Translations under genes and position numbers: made by a program | Shown: piece after piece, positions 1-13,425 of the stretch | Layout: each line of letters begins with the position of its first letter | How positions within the stretch are numbered: the stretch's first letter is position 1 | NCBI GenBank assembly: GCA_029204225.1 | Contig: CM055098.1 | Span: forward strand, 25,360,973-25,424,972 | Direction: 5' to 3' | Source of the DNA: Diphasiastrum complanatum | Taxonomy: Eukaryota; Streptophyta; Lycopodiopsida; Lycopodiales; Lycopodiaceae | Length of the DNA: 64,000 bases | Notes under the pieces: model-generated | What the model saw: only the letters and a program-made list of their open reading frames with translations | Database searches by the model: none | Told to the model about the DNA's origin: nothing

Positions 1-880
1 ATTTGACATTTTCCAATATCGTTAGCAGTTGTTAGAAGAAGTTAGTTGTTAGACTGCCACCTCTGATCAATGGTAAGATGGCGAAATGAGAGGCGACGAT
101 TTTTCTCTCAAAATTATAAACTGTGAGATTCGCCTGTCTCCCGAATGCATGATGTGATACGAAGTCCGAAATTGCCAATGCATAAATTGCCATGGAAAAT
201 GTCAAATACAATACAGAGTTTTCTTAGTTGTTGCAAAAAGTGACATTCAAAATTTCCACGATTATAAACTAGTATATTGATGAGATCTATTATTGATTTT
301 GGCAAAAACCAATGCTAACAATAGGTTTCCAATTGTGTATAGTGAATACACAATGTTAATGATCTCATACAAATTGCTTTGATGAGACTCACAATTGCAC
401 AGTATTTTTAAGCATGGAAAGTCAAAAGGTTTTTTTTTTTATTCTATGTAATTTGAAAGTTTGTATACATAAAAAACATTTGGAGCTAACCTGATAAAAA
501 GACGTCAAGTTGTGCAGCAATGAATTTTTTTAACTCACAGGCCAAATATTACAAATCCTTGCACGAATTTAGACAAGTTTGGGTGTACACCCTGCAATAT
601 TACAAAAACCCAAAATAAAATGATGAGTAATTAGCAATTGTTTTAAAAAGTGTCAATAATGGAATTCGTATTTCAAAGAGTGTTAAGAAAACCGTAAATT
701 GAAAAAAACTATCGCTTATAAAAGAAGCATTATACAACAAATCCATTATGTCAAACTTTCAATCAATTGAAGATTTCGACATTCAATTGCTATTTCGATT
801 ATCAAATACCTTTCACTAGCAATATCGTAGGCTGGCTAAACAAGCAAGGGTGACATTTGGTGAAGTACACATAAAAAATC
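1..880. other. AT-rich spacer, no gene seen
   Basis: No recognisable protein, RNA or terminal repeat was found on either strand. The short open frames lack codon bias or family similarity that I can recognise. Confidence 0.5.
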
Positions 881-1785
881 AGACACAGTGAGGACAACAT
901 TCAGAATGCAAATGTGGCTGGGAGATCCAAAGAAAAAACTTGTAGCAGCAAAATGCAGAAGACTTGGCCAACATTATGAAACTTTATCAGCTGAGCTTGA
1001 AAGAATCAAGCACTTCAAAAGCTTGGTGAAATGAGAGTCTCTGGTAGGTCAACCTCCTATTCTCCAGTCATTTATCTAGCAGAGAAAGGCTTTGACACAA
1101 GCAGTTGCTGCCAGCTTTGATATGGAGTGCATGCCATTGATCTGGTCGTCTTTGCAGATTGCTTTGGAGCCATACAACTACGGTATCGTGTCACTATTCT
1201 TTTTTAAGTTCCTTGTTCTTCCCTTACTTACATAAGGGCAAGGCTCTATAATAAGCTCTACAGTTTGAGGTTTCTCACATGAGGATGAGTTTGAGATTTC
1301 CCACAAAAGATTAGTCAAATTCAACATCAGATAACCAAAATCATGCTAAGCTTGGAGAAACTGGAGATAGAAGAATCAAAGGGAGAAGTTCTGCCTCTGA
1401 AATAGGTAGCTTTGGAGTGCCAGCTAGAAATGCTTTACTTACATTTGAATGTAAGAAATCATGAAGTGAAGCTTTCTGTGGACAAGCTGGGGTATGGTAT
1501 GGATCGTGTGGAAAACATTGCATCTGTCTCTCCATTCAGGAAATTTCAAATTGGGCGCCCTCCAGTGCGTCGGCAGGGTGTGGTTGCCATGAATACTTTC
1601 AGCCACCTATCTGCAAACTCGCAGGAACCTAGTTATGCCAAACATACAGACGGTAATAAAGGCTCTGAAGACAGCGAAATGAAAAGGAGATCAGAAATCC
1701 GTTTCCTTATTACAGGCCGAGGAATCGGATCAAACAAAATGTTGTAGTCATCCAGTACAGACTTAGGCCGATTCACTCTGCGTGA
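881..1785 (+). other. Unrecognised, possibly coding-derived sequence
   Basis: This stretch is less AT-rich than its flanks and reads partly like decayed coding sequence. Near 940-1035 one frame gives a charged helical stretch around GQHYETLSAELERIKHFKSL before a stop. At 1412-1747 there is a 111-codon open frame that I do not recognise. It lies just upstream of the kinase remnant and could be an unrelated exon, part of a processed copy, or chance. No splice structure could be established. Confidence 0.25.
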
Positions 1786-2033
1786 GCAACCCACCAAACG
1801 ATCAACAGATATCCTTCTTCTGGGAAGATTCTCAGTTAGGAAGATTCTCTTCTAGGCTGTTGCAGTGGCTGAAATGTGCCTTCAAGCAAAAGCTACCAGT
1901 AAGACCCCACATTGGTGATGTGGTTACAACACTCAATTATGTAGCATCCCAAAGCTACGATCCAGGTGTGCATGCGATTGCTAATGCTGGAATTCGGACC
2001 ACAAAGCACCTTCACGTCGTAGAAAGGAAATAG
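1786..2033 (+). pseudogene. PBS1-like (RLCK-VII) kinase C-terminal remnant
   Basis: Conceptual translation across two reading frames matches the end of PBS1-like receptor-like cytoplasmic kinases. In order it reads LLLGRFSVR, an in-frame TAG where the family has Gln, AVAVAEMCLQAKATS, then, after a frameshift near 1902, RPHIGDVVTTLNYVASQSYDP. In the family this region is the last helices of kinase subdomain XI and the start of the variable tail. The ATP-binding and catalytic subdomains are not present upstream, so this is a 5'-truncated, frameshifted and stop-containing fragment. The family assignment is firm because the RPxIGDVVTxLxYxASQxYDP signature is distinctive. Whether it is a processed copy or the last exon of a dead gene is not resolved. 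Confidence 0.75.
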
Positions 2034-2385
2034 ACTGGCCACCCACAAGGGAGTGAGCGACATGGGAACAGTGCACATTGCAGATCCCCAGTGCTGACAA
2101 GCAAGACAGTAGAAAGCGTGAAAGTGCATCTGAAAGTAGTGTACCTAAATTCTCCATCAAAATCTGCTGTTACATCACCAAATTGCTCTCCAAGTGACGC
2201 TCGATCTAATTTGTCAGTAAAAAAGGAGATGCTTAGATTGCATGATGACCCTGAAACTGATGCAGCTAAAGTCTTAAGCATAGTGAGAATTGTGATCTGA
2301 GATAAAGTCACAAATAGTCTAAAAGGAGCTCCCAAGTTGCTAATAAACCATGTGGTCCATCTCTAGGCCACCCGAGTCCGAGATC

Positions 2386-2490
2386 AACAGGGTTGGCTCA
2401 ATCGGTTAGCTTGACATCCAAGGATTCGCTTGACATCCAAGGATTCTTTTGTCCCAAGGTTCAAGCCTTCCCATGGAAACCAAGAAGCAT
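2386..2490 (+). mobile_element. tRNA-derived SINE-like repeat
   Basis: A Pol III box A-like TGGCTCAATCGG (2394-2405) and a box B-like GGTTCAAGCC (2458-2467) are in the correct order. The space between them is stretched by a tandem copy of about 19 bp (CTTGACATCCAAGGATTC, twice within 2410-2447). Without that copy the spacing would be close to tRNA-like. Plant tRNA-derived SINEs have this head. No clear 3' tail or target duplication was found, so a decayed tRNA gene is the alternative. Confidence 0.5.
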
Positions 2491-3485
<995 letters not shown>

Positions 3486-3750
3486 GGACTCTACTTCATG
3501 CTTATTTAGTTTTATATGTTCTTCGAGCAATCATAGGAATGTTCTCCCCTTTGGTACTAAACCAATTTTATTTCCTTACTTTGCTACACTAAGTTAGAGG
3601 GGCCTCTTTTAAATATAATAATAACTTGTTGGCCAACTCTTCTTTGAACGACTTAGATGGATGCACTTAGTAGGGTTCCAATCTAACGGTGGGCATTATC
3701 AAATGCTTGGTGCACTAAAGTGAACTTAGGTTCCTATAAGAACGAGGCTA

Positions 3751-3888
<138 letters not shown>

Positions 3889-4305
3889 GCGACCTATTTT
3901 AGCTTGGAGGTTGCTAAGTGGCGACTTGGGAAAACAATTGGAAGAGTAACACAATAGCAAAGGACCTTGCAACAAACAAAGGTAACAAAGCTATTGTTTT
4001 TCCAGCATAGTGATCCATTTGATACTCACCTATACATGCAATCAATAAGCTTGCTAGGATTCTTTATATGAGTAGCTCACATATTTGATAATAATAGTTG
4101 ATTGGTATAGAACCTAAGCTTCTAAAAAAGCATTTGGGGTGTCCACTAGTGGGTGCTGTCCGAACGCTGTCCGAACATCTCTTTCAAGTTTCGATCGATT
4201 TTTGAGGTATGCTCCTCAACTAAATGCCATTTTTCTTGATAATGGACAACAACTGTCAATAGCCACACTTTTTCAGGCATAACAACACACTCTTTTGAGT
4301 GTTTA

Positions 4306-6690
4306 ATGTATGTATATGGGTTCTCTACCAAAAAGGAAGAGGGTCGCCCACTAGAAATCTCGTTATGGGACAATAGCGTTAAGATGGTAAAGGGCCTCAA
4401 GGCAGACAATCAATCCGAGTCACCAATGCATGCCAAGGGAAAAGAGCCAATTACTGCGGATCCCCCATCAGGAGGCTCTACAAAAGAAAAAGCTCCCATC
4501 ACCTTTGCAGATCTAGGTATGAAGCCATCTAAGAGCATCAAGAAACTTGACCGAGCCTTGATAAGGATGGTAATCGACAACAAGCCTGTCCCAAGAACGT
4601 AAGCCCCTATATAAGGCTAAAACCGCTAAGTGGAAGGCTAAGAGTGATAAACAAGGGATCAAGACCGAGTTGTTGACCAACCAGGAATTGCACGAGAAAA
4701 TCCGTAAAGACGCCATAGAAGCACCAAAGCCTGCGCATGACGTGCCATAATACTTCAAGGATTATGAGATGGATGAAATGGTAGTGGTCATGCCAGAGCT
4801 AAGAGAGAACCAGTAGATGACACCTCCCAAGGAGCCGACGTTTACGAAGGCTATGCCTGCACGAAAGAGATAGATCTAGCTGAGATGGGAGAGGAAAGTC
4901 GTATGGTATTTGTTGGAGAAGACGTAGAAGGAGAGAAACTCAAGGATCTTAAGGCCCTGAATCTTTGCAAATACTATGACTATCTTGCTTGGAATTATGC
5001 TGAGCTGAAGGGCATATCACAAGATGTTGTGGTTCACACCATTCCACTGGTTGATGGAGTGAAACCCGCCATTAGGAGGCCTTGTCAGTCTAATCTGCAC
5101 TACACCCAGCTAATCCAAGAAGAATTAAAAAAGCTTCTTGATGTAGGATTCATCTATGAGATGGAACACAGGGACTGAGTATCGCCTATCGTGGTAGTAC
5201 CTAAGAAAATTGAAAAACTTAGAATCTGTGTTGACTACAAGAAGCTGAATTCAGTAACCAGCAAGGACCATTTTTCCCTACCATTCATGAAAAATGTGTT
5301 AAAGAGAATAGCCGGAGCAGAAGCTTATAGCTTTTTAGATGGGTTTAGTGGCTATAACTAGGTGCAGATAGCCCCAAAAGATCAGCACAAGACCGCATTC
5401 TCCACCAAATTGGGAACGTATGCCTACACAGTGATGCCATTCGGATTGTGCAATGCTCCCAGCACCTTCCAACAAGTGATGAGTTATGCCTTCAAAGATT
5501 TTCTGCGAAAATTCCTTGAAATATTCATGGACAACTTGTGTGTCCACTCCTCTAGAGCCCAACACCTAGCTTTCTTAGAGAAAGTGTTCATCCAATGTCA
5601 ATTATTTGGCATATCTCTAAACCCGACCAAATGCCAATTTCTGGTCACGCATGACATAGTGCTTGGCCATGTAGTTTCGAGGCATGGTATCGCTACCGAT
5701 GTCGACATGATCTGCATAATACTTGCTTTGCCTGAGCCAGGAATTGTACGTGAAGCATATATCTTTATGGGACATTGCAACTATTATCGGAGGTTTGTCC
5801 TGAATTTTGCTAAGCTGGCCCGTTGGATATACTAGATGACCATCCAACTAGAATGGACAGCTCAAGCCATTAAAGCTTTTCATAAACTCAAGAAGGTCTT
5901 AGTCACTACGCCAATCCTTTGACCCCCTATCTAGACCATAGAATTTCATGTCCATACAAACGCTTCTAAGTATGCCATAGAGAGTGTTTTGACACATCTT
6001 GGGGAGTACAAAAAGGATTACCCGATTTATTTTGCTAGTCGGCAGTTGTTTCCCACGGAGATGAACTATACGACCACCGAACGAGAAGTGCTAGCCATGG
6101 TATAGTGTGAAGAAATTCCGCCATTACCTACTAGCCAATCCATTCATCTTCTTCGTAGATCACAAAGCCCTACTATATCTAGTAAATAGACCAGTACAAC
6201 TGAACGGATCACCCGATGGCTGTTGCTTCTCCAAGAGTTCAACTTTAAAATAGTTATTCACAAAGGGAAAAAACACTATCCAGCCGATCACCTCTCATGG
6301 ATCCGCAATGTTCGTGAGAGTAGATGGTCGATGATGATCTCCCTAACACAATTCTATTCCACGTCAATGCCGCCATCCCTGAGTGGGCTGTCGACATCGT
6401 TGGATATCTTATGTCGGTATGTCCTCCCCCTAAGATGAACATGATAGAATGATGCAGGTTTATCATCAAATCTGTCCCTTTCACGTTGATAGCAGAACAG
6501 CTTTATCGCATCTGCAATGATGGAATCATACGTTGTTGTGTCATACCTCACGAAGTGTCCCAAGTAGTAAGTAACTCCCACGAAGGAATAGGGGGAGGGC
6601 ATTTCGTTGCCGAAGCTACCAATAGGAAAGTGCTGCAACATGGCCTATGGTGGCCAATGTTCAAAGATATTTTGGCCGACTCCCAAATAT
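4306..6690 (+). pseudogene. Decayed Ty3/gypsy gag-pol remnant
   Basis: A gypsy polyprotein can be followed in order despite many stops. From about 5000 comes the pre-RT region. The RT core at 5220-5560 includes [11 protein letters not shown], the FLDGFSGYN block and VMPFGLCNAPSTFQQVM. RNase H lies at 5940-6110 (TNASKYAI, then FPTEMNYTTTEREVLAMV), and an integrase zinc-finger-like segment at 6550-6680. The RT active site reads FMDN instead of the expected FMDD, so a catalytic aspartate is lost. Stops interrupt every domain, commonly TAG where Gln would be expected (for example near 5359 and 5833). The upstream open frame 4306-4602 may be gag or linker of the same element but is not recognisable by itself. 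No LTR was found. The 3' part is cut off by joining to a copia fragment near 6690. Confidence 0.85.
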
Positions 6691-7832
6691 CCCATGTTAC
6701 CACATGCAAAACCTCTAAGAAGGCATTGGATTTGTTTTCAAGTCTATACGAGACTCAAGATGTAACCACTAGATTACACCTTAGAATGAAGTTCTTCACA
6801 CTTCGCATGACTAATTCTATTGCCATCACTTCTCACATCAACAGCATTAAGTCTTTAATGGATCAGTTATCAGTTGTAGGATGTGCTATTCAAGATGATG
6901 ATGTCGTTATGACCTTGCTTTCTTCTCTTCCAAAGTCATATGAACACTTTGTGGTGATGATATCCACACAACACGACCTCATTCTTCAAAAGGTGATTGC
7001 TCATCTTCTTCAACAAGAAATACGGAGAAAGTCCACCGGCATGTCCATCAAAGACAAGTCTGTGGCCTTGTATACCAAGAAGAAAGACTATCCCCAAGGC
7101 CAAGAATCAAGTGCAGCAGCACCAGCAGAAGCCTCATACTCAAGGTGAGAGCAATGGATCACGCAAGAAGCTCTTCTGCAGATATTGCAAGAGAGCTAAT
7201 CACGACATCAAGAAATGTCGAATCTACATCCACAACAAGGCAAAGAAGCAACAACAACAACAACCAGATTCCTCCAATGTAGCGAAATTCAAGGAGCAAG
7301 ATTCACACCTGTTAATGTCTTACAACAGTGGCAACGAAGACCACGATAGCTGATACCTGGACAGTGGTGCTTCCCAACACATAACCTCTCACAAGGAATG
7401 GCTTACCGAGTATACAAACTACAACAGAGATCAATTTATCTACCTCGGGGATTCAAGCACCATACGCGTGGAAGGCAAAGGGACAGTCAAGATCATGTTC
7501 AACAACGATCTTTTTATTTGTGTTCCCAATGTTCTTCACATATCTCAGCTATCAAGGGACCTGTTATCAGTCTCTAAGATAACTGATGAGGGCTACATTG
7601 TTACTTTCTCTTTTGAACAATGTAAAATTTTTGATGAAGATACTACTCTGACTATGTGCACTAGAGTTGAAAATCTATATGTACTCTCTTATTCATTTGC
7701 ATTAGCTACTATCTCTCATGAAAATGTAAATGATAATGCTATTTTGTGGCATAGTCAATTTGGACACGTGAATACAAGGTCACTTTCTTATATGCATTAT
7801 AATAATCTGATTGATGGATTGTATTTTCTTTC
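6690..7832 (+). pseudogene. Ty1/copia gag to pre-integrase fragment
   Basis: From about 6710 the sequence reads as copia gag (ALDLFSSLYET, LRMKFFTLRM, LLSSLPKSYEHFV). A frameshift near 7140 leads to a CCHC knuckle (FCRYCKRANHDIKKCR, 7174-7221), then the protease DSGASQH motif near 7360 and a GAG-pre-integrase segment ending with ILWHSQFGHVNTRSL. A TGA at 7351-7353 sits where the family has Trp just before the protease motif. The left end joins a gypsy integrase in frame, so one 220-codon frame (6486-7148) is a gypsy-copia chimera. The right end is interrupted at 7833 by the LTR of a minus-strand element. It is dead because of stops and loss of integrase and RT. Confidence 0.85.
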
Positions 7833-8857
7833 TGTTGGAGAGAGGGAGATGAATGAGAGTTGAGAAAGGTGTCATATGCTAGAAATGAAAAATTTAGCTC
7901 AAAGGGGGTAAGACGAACACAAACGAGAAACGAAACGTGAACGAGAAATGAAACGCTAACGAGAAACGAAACGCAAATGAGAAACGAACTCGAACAGAAA
8001 GTATTCGTGCGTAGCGGAATGAGTTATACGACTCTCTCCGTAAGCATGACTAGAATATTTGTGATGGAAATCACGGTTGTTCTTGATTACGTAGCCAAAC
8101 ATTAATAAATGAAGCGCCAAAAGAATAATTTGTCGCGAACAGCAAGACAAAATTATATGTCGCGAATGATTCGCAAAGAGCCAGACTGTGCTTGACTGAT
8201 AATCAGTCGCGAATTATTCGCGAAAGACAAGACTAAATATTAGTCATGCTAAAAATAGAATACCAAATTGAGCAACTAGAAAAGTTAGAAAGAATGAATA
8301 ATGATAAGCATAACATTATTGACACAAATCTGAACGCAGAACAAAAAGCTGTTATCAGATTAAGTATATCAAATATACATGTCGACAATGTGGTAGAGCA
8401 CAAGACAATAGCGAGCAAAACCGCGTGCTCTACGAAGCTAATTCAAATTGTAAAGGAATGAAATCTTATTACTAACAAAATAAAGAATCAATGCATAGAG
8501 CATCTACTTTTGTCTATCTCTGATAAGCTTCTCTTCTTCGTTCTCTCTCACTAATGAATACGCAAATGGTATTCAATATATACATAATGTTACAAGTGTG
8601 CAGATGAAGAAAGTACAGGGTGGATGTGTTGTCTGTAGGAGATCATGGGTGGCTGCAGTCGTTGTCCAGTCTGTTAGCGTAGCTGCATGGGGTGAGCGTG
8701 AAGAGGGTGTGATGTCAACCTTTGCTTTTCATCTTTTTATCGCTTGTGAGAATTTGCATGTTAATATGCAGACTGCGCGACAACGCGAGTAAATATGCAG
8801 CATGAATGGAGGCAGATTAAAATGGGATGTAGGTGACTAGAGAAAATAAATCCAACA
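7833..8857 (-). repeat. 3' LTR of a minus-strand copia element (1,025 bp)
   Basis: On the minus strand the block begins TGTTGGA at 8857 and ends TCCAACA at 7833, a perfect 7-bp terminal inverted repeat. It is preceded by a polypurine tract (AAGAGGGGA, directly above 8857) and, further up, by copia RNase H. Inside the plus-strand low end (about 7918-8000) lies a degenerate minisatellite with units like AACGAGAAACGAAACG. Around 8110-8235, TCGCGAA motifs recur. The left end splits a plus-strand copia frame, so this is an insertion junction. A matching 5' LTR was not found to the right, so the element is incomplete. Confidence 0.8.
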
Positions 8858-8861
8858 TCCC

Positions 8862-10132
8862 CTCTTAATCTGGATCCGTGAATGCCTTGATCTTCAAACT
8901 AAGCAATGCACAAAATTTGTTGTGTGCATTAACACTGAGTGCTTTTGTGAATATGTCTGCAACCATGTCCTGTGTTTTGCAGTACATTAAGCTTACTTCC
9001 TTGTTGAGAACCTTGCCCCTGATGTAGTGATATCTGATTTCAATGTGCTTACTCCTAGAGTGAAATCTAGGGTTGGTCGATAAGGCAATAGCACTCTGAT
9101 TATCACAAAATAAAATTGCAGGGCTATACTGATTCAGATTAACATCTGACAGTAAATTTCTCAACCAAAACGCTTCCTTGATAGATTGAGAAGCAGCAAT
9201 GTATTCTGCTTCTATAGAAGAAAGTGCGACAGAAGTTTGCTTATGATTGTTCCATGAGATAGGACCGCCATTGAAGAAGAATGTAAATCCAGATGTGGAT
9301 TTACGATTGTCTACATCTCCTCCTCAGCTTCCATCAGAATAACCACTGAGCTGATGGAGATTGTTGTTGCTGATATCTCCATAGCAGATGCACTGGTCCA
9401 TGGTAGCTCGAATATATCTCATGACTCGTATGAGAGCCTTCTAATGGGTAATGTTAGGATTAGCTATGTATTGGCTGAGTGAAATTACAGCAAAAGAGAT
9501 ATCAGGTCTTGTACAGACCATTGCGTACATGAGAGATCCTAGTATCGATCGATAAGGGTATTCTCTCATTTACTCCACTTCTTGCTTGGTCTGGGGACAT
9601 TGGTCCTTTGATAGATGCAGGCCTGGATCCATTGGTGAGTGAGCTAATTTACAATTCATCAAATTGTATGTGTTAAGTGAGCTTCGCCCAGATCAATCAT
9701 GTCAAACTCTGAAAACAGCATCTGCTTCGAATCCTTGACCATATTGGTATTGTTGCTGAAGAGGAACGTATCATCCATGTACAAGGTGATGATAATGAAG
9801 GATTGTTGTACTGACTTGAAATAGATGTTGCAATCAACAATGTTTGGTTTGAATCAATGTTCGATGAGGAATGTGTTGATTCTTTGAAACCAAGCTCTGG
9901 CAGACTGTTTCAAGCCATACAATGCTTTGTGGAGTTTACAGACATGATTTTTCATACTTTCCAAAACGTATCCTTCGGGCTGGATCAAGTAGATATCTTC
10001 TTGTATTACTCCATTCAGATAGGCTGTTTGTTCCATCAAAATGTTCTTCAGTTTGAATTTCCAAACTGCATAGTTGCCGGCTCCTTCCAATTTTTTTGAC
10101 TCATTAAGGACGCTCTCACTTAGAGTTGCCAT
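8862..10132 (-). pseudogene. Copia deletion derivative: gag start fused to RT-RNase H
   Basis: Read from 10132 downwards, the frame starts with a copia gag N-terminus (MATLSESVLNESKKLEG, NYAVWKFKLKNILME). It switches directly to reverse transcriptase ([38 protein letters not shown]) without a frame break. RT continues through several stops to RNase H (FCDNQSAIALS, SKHIEIRYHYIRGKV, DMVADIFTKALS) and stops at 8865. Most of gag and all of protease and integrase are missing. A closely related gag at 59390-59959 continues past the break point, which shows where the deletion starts. The polypurine tract and LTR follow at 8857. The upstream leader (10133-10660) resembles the leader next to the second gag copy. 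Confidence 0.85.
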
Positions 10133-10660
10133 AACTGCACTTAGATGAGTCCGGATCACAGATGACTACGTTAATGAAAAATTCACTGCAAAATTGACAA
10201 ATGACATCTTTGACCACTTTCCAAACTGAGCTATGGATTGAAAGTTATGCCAATTTAAAGATCTCGGCCTTAAAATGGCTCAAAACTATCCTTAAGCCTA
10301 AAAAATGACAATTATTACCAAACTGCCATTTTTAAAAATTTCCTCCATCATGCACAGATGTCTGATTTCAAAGCTTTTTATATTAGCGCGTAGCTCTTTG
10401 TACCAGCATAGCTCTTGTCTAATCAAATCCAAAAAACAGTCTCCCTAGCTAGGTCAAATCATCACTCTGTTTTCTACTTTCCTGCAAAAACACCCAGCGG
10501 ACCGCTCTTAAAAAGAATGGGCCCGTCCCAAAAGCTAGGGGCAGTTGTGGAACCCTTCAATTTGAAGTGACATTTGAAGAGTAGATTCTTCAATCAATCA
10601 CAACCGTTGATCTGCTTTGATTCGATGGTCCATATTCAGTGACCCTTGAACTGAGACACA
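10133..10660 (-). other. Leader region shared with the copy at 59960-60560
   Basis: This non-coding stretch upstream of the minus-strand gag start aligns by eye with 59960-60560, including AAGCCTAAAAAATGACAATT in both and a shared CTGCAAAAA(A)CACC segment. It is presumably the 5' untranslated leader, or part of the 5' LTR, of one copia family. No primer-binding site or LTR edge could be fixed. Confidence 0.55.
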
Positions 10661-12872
10661 TAGTAGACAACTACTAGTGCACGTTCAGTCTTCAGTTGCT
10701 TGAAAAGCCTTAAATACACTAAGTTTTTAGAGCATTTCAGCGTGCGAAGGAGGCGTTTTGCAAGTTCCTGGACACGTTTCGGACCCTATGAAGGTGTTTC
10801 GACATTGCTGCAACCGTTTCGGAGGCATTTGGGAGCGTGGCTAGAAGCAGTCATTTCAGGGTGGAGGTACTGACGTTTTGGAGTCTTTTTCGGTGTTTCA
10901 AGCCATACAAGAGGGTTCTGGTGAGCAATACACAAATAGAGAAAGCCCAGAAAATCCGTTTCTAAGCAAAAATCACACTTTTAAAGCCAAATCTTCACCA
11001 AAAAATGCGATTTTGAGTGCAAATCCACACTAAATCGACTTGTACTTGGATCTAACAACTTCCAAAAGTCATCATTACAAAAAATGAGGCTTAAAACTCT
11101 GATATTTTGTTACAAGACTACTTCAAGCAAAAATGCACAAGAAATGCAAAAAATTGCTCAAATCTCTACCAAATGAACTAGGAATAGTTCTAAATTGCTA
11201 GTTGCAGTATTGCTAAACTTTTGATAGCACAAAATGTTTTCCACAAGCTGATTGAGCAAGTTTCTGATTGAAACTTCTTGAAAACTTACACTTTTCCACA
11301 AAAACTAGGAAGTATTGTAAAAATCTCCCAATTCAACAGATTTTCAATTTGTCTGATGCCTCTGGGACCTACAACGACTCATAAAAGTCCAAACTATAGA
11401 AATGACAAGCCCTTGCTATAATTAGCATGGGTGTGGCAAGACATTTGATAACAGTTTGTACCATTGATTCACTACAACTTCTTCATGAAGATACATTCAA
11501 CAAAAAGGTGGAAAGTAGCACTTGATGTTCAAGAGCATCATAAGCTCACAAGAAGTCACAAAGGATCCCCAACCCAATTGTCCAAGAAAGACATTGGAAA
11601 ATCACAAGAATGCCACAAAGGATCCCCCTGACCCAATTTTGCAAAAAAGAGAATAGAATGCCAAGATATTACACTGCTATCACAAGTTTCAATGTAGTGT
11701 ATTCTTGTTTTGAGTAATATTTATTTCAATTACGATAAAATGTTTGTACATATTTTCATGTTTTATCTATCTTTGCTAATATTTGGCAATAGTGCCAATA
11801 TTAGGACACCTCTTTAACTACAAATTTTTTAATTGAAAGAAAAAGTAGTGTGCAAAGTATTTCCAAAAGCTCAAATGAGCAAAAATTTAATTCATAATTA
11901 ATGTTCACAAAGCAATTAGGCCAAGAGACAATTGGGAATACATGAGTTCTATGACATGTATCGAGGGCAATCAAGAAATTTTTGGTGATACGACAATGTA
12001 GTCGCACTAGCAAGCCCAAGCACCAAAACATTGGTACTAAGTTAGCATTTTGGGGGGCGGGGCGAGGGGGATGTCTGGAAATTCCAAACAATGATGCAAA
12101 TTTACATCAATGACATGTACTACGACATCCATCATACAATTCTGAACATTAGTAAAAATATGAGGATTTGTACCACACCTACTGCTTCACAACTCCTTTT
12201 TTTTTTTTGGGTGCTAGTATCATCTTGGCCTTTCACAAATATCGATACATCATTGATCTCAACTACCATTCCATTTTAGACACAAGTTACCCTAGCTTAT
12301 TTTGTCGAGGCCAATGGCACGACTTTATTTGATGCTACCAAAAATTGGGTCAAAACATTGTATATATGTGCATTCTATCGTGGTTATGATCTAGAGACAA
12401 TGCATCTTGAATGACGCACTGGTGTTCTTTCTAGTGCTTTTTGGAAAAAGCCTCATTAATTGTGACCTTAAGGTGAGCTTTCAATTTGGTTGAGATTATT
12501 ATTATCTTATATTATTCTACATTTACCATTTTGACATTTTCCCCTTAATTATGCAATGTCAAACGTCCTTTATTATGACTTGCACCTCTCACATTTATTT
12601 TAATGGACAACATTTTCTATATTGTTTTGTTTTCCAAATGATGGTTTGAGAAGCTTAAAATTGTAATTATGATTATGAAGCACTTTGGAATATCTCACTT
12701 ATAATAGAATATGATAAAATCATAAACAACAACTCTAGAGTGCCACTCAATGCTAATGGAAAATGTTCACATAAAAATAATCCATCAATTACAATGCACA
12801 TGCTTTTCTTGTCGAGAATAAAGCACCATGAGGAGTGGTATCTCTTGTGCCTTGGGCTGTCAATAAGCAAGC
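10661..12872. other. Spacer, no gene recognised
   Basis: About 2.2 kb of AT-rich sequence with only short open frames on both strands. No conserved domain, LTR edge or tRNA was seen. Confidence 0.5.
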
Positions 12873-13176
12873 TGTGAAACAAGAAGTCGATTATGATTTT
12901 TGACTCTTGTGATTCAACCTTTTGGAAATGACGTATGGATAATCTCTTCTAGAGACACTTTCCTCGCACATATAACATATTGGCTTGTAGAATATGACTA
13001 ATTGCTATTTGCTAGATGATAAGGTGTGAAACAAGATGCTAACTATGGTTTTTGACACTGCACTCCATTTCACCTTTGAGGAAATGACATAGAGGTAATC
13101 TCTCTTAGGGACACTCTTTCCCACACACGTAACATAGTGGCCTGTAGAATATGACTAATTTCCATTTGCTAGAGGA
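12873..13176. repeat. Diverged tandem duplication, 152-bp period
   Basis: Two adjacent copies start at 12873 and 13025 (TGTGAAACAAGA in both). They share the blocks GGAAATGAC, TAATCTCT and GTAGAATATGACTAAT. The copies differ by many substitutions and small indels. Confidence 0.75.
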
Positions 13177-13355
13177 CACATAGAATAAAATAGTTCAAGC
13201 TATTGTCTAATTATTTTTATATGGTCTGTATATGGTTGCAAAATGCTATAGAAATCAATATTAAAATGCCAGATGTCACTCGGTTGGTCAAACTACGATA
13301 AATATATATATAGGAAAGGAGGACAATGACATGTTGGTTTAGCTCACCGTATATT

Positions 13356-13425
13356 GAGCCACACTCAACATAAGGTTATCTAATATGCTGAGCCACACTC
13401 GACATAAGGTTCTCTAATACTCGTA
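13356..13425. repeat. 34-bp tandem duplication
   Basis: GAGCCACACTC followed by ACATAAGGTT occurs at 13356 and again at 13390. Confidence 0.75.

Noticed and set aside
2391-2467. Functional tRNA gene
   Set aside because: Boxes A and B are present, but the spacing is too long because of a tandem copy and no cloverleaf with an acceptor stem can be formed by eye.
7918-8235. CRISPR-like array of short repeats
   Set aside because: Units are degenerate, without unique spacers of even length, and lie inside a retrotransposon LTR of a plant genome.
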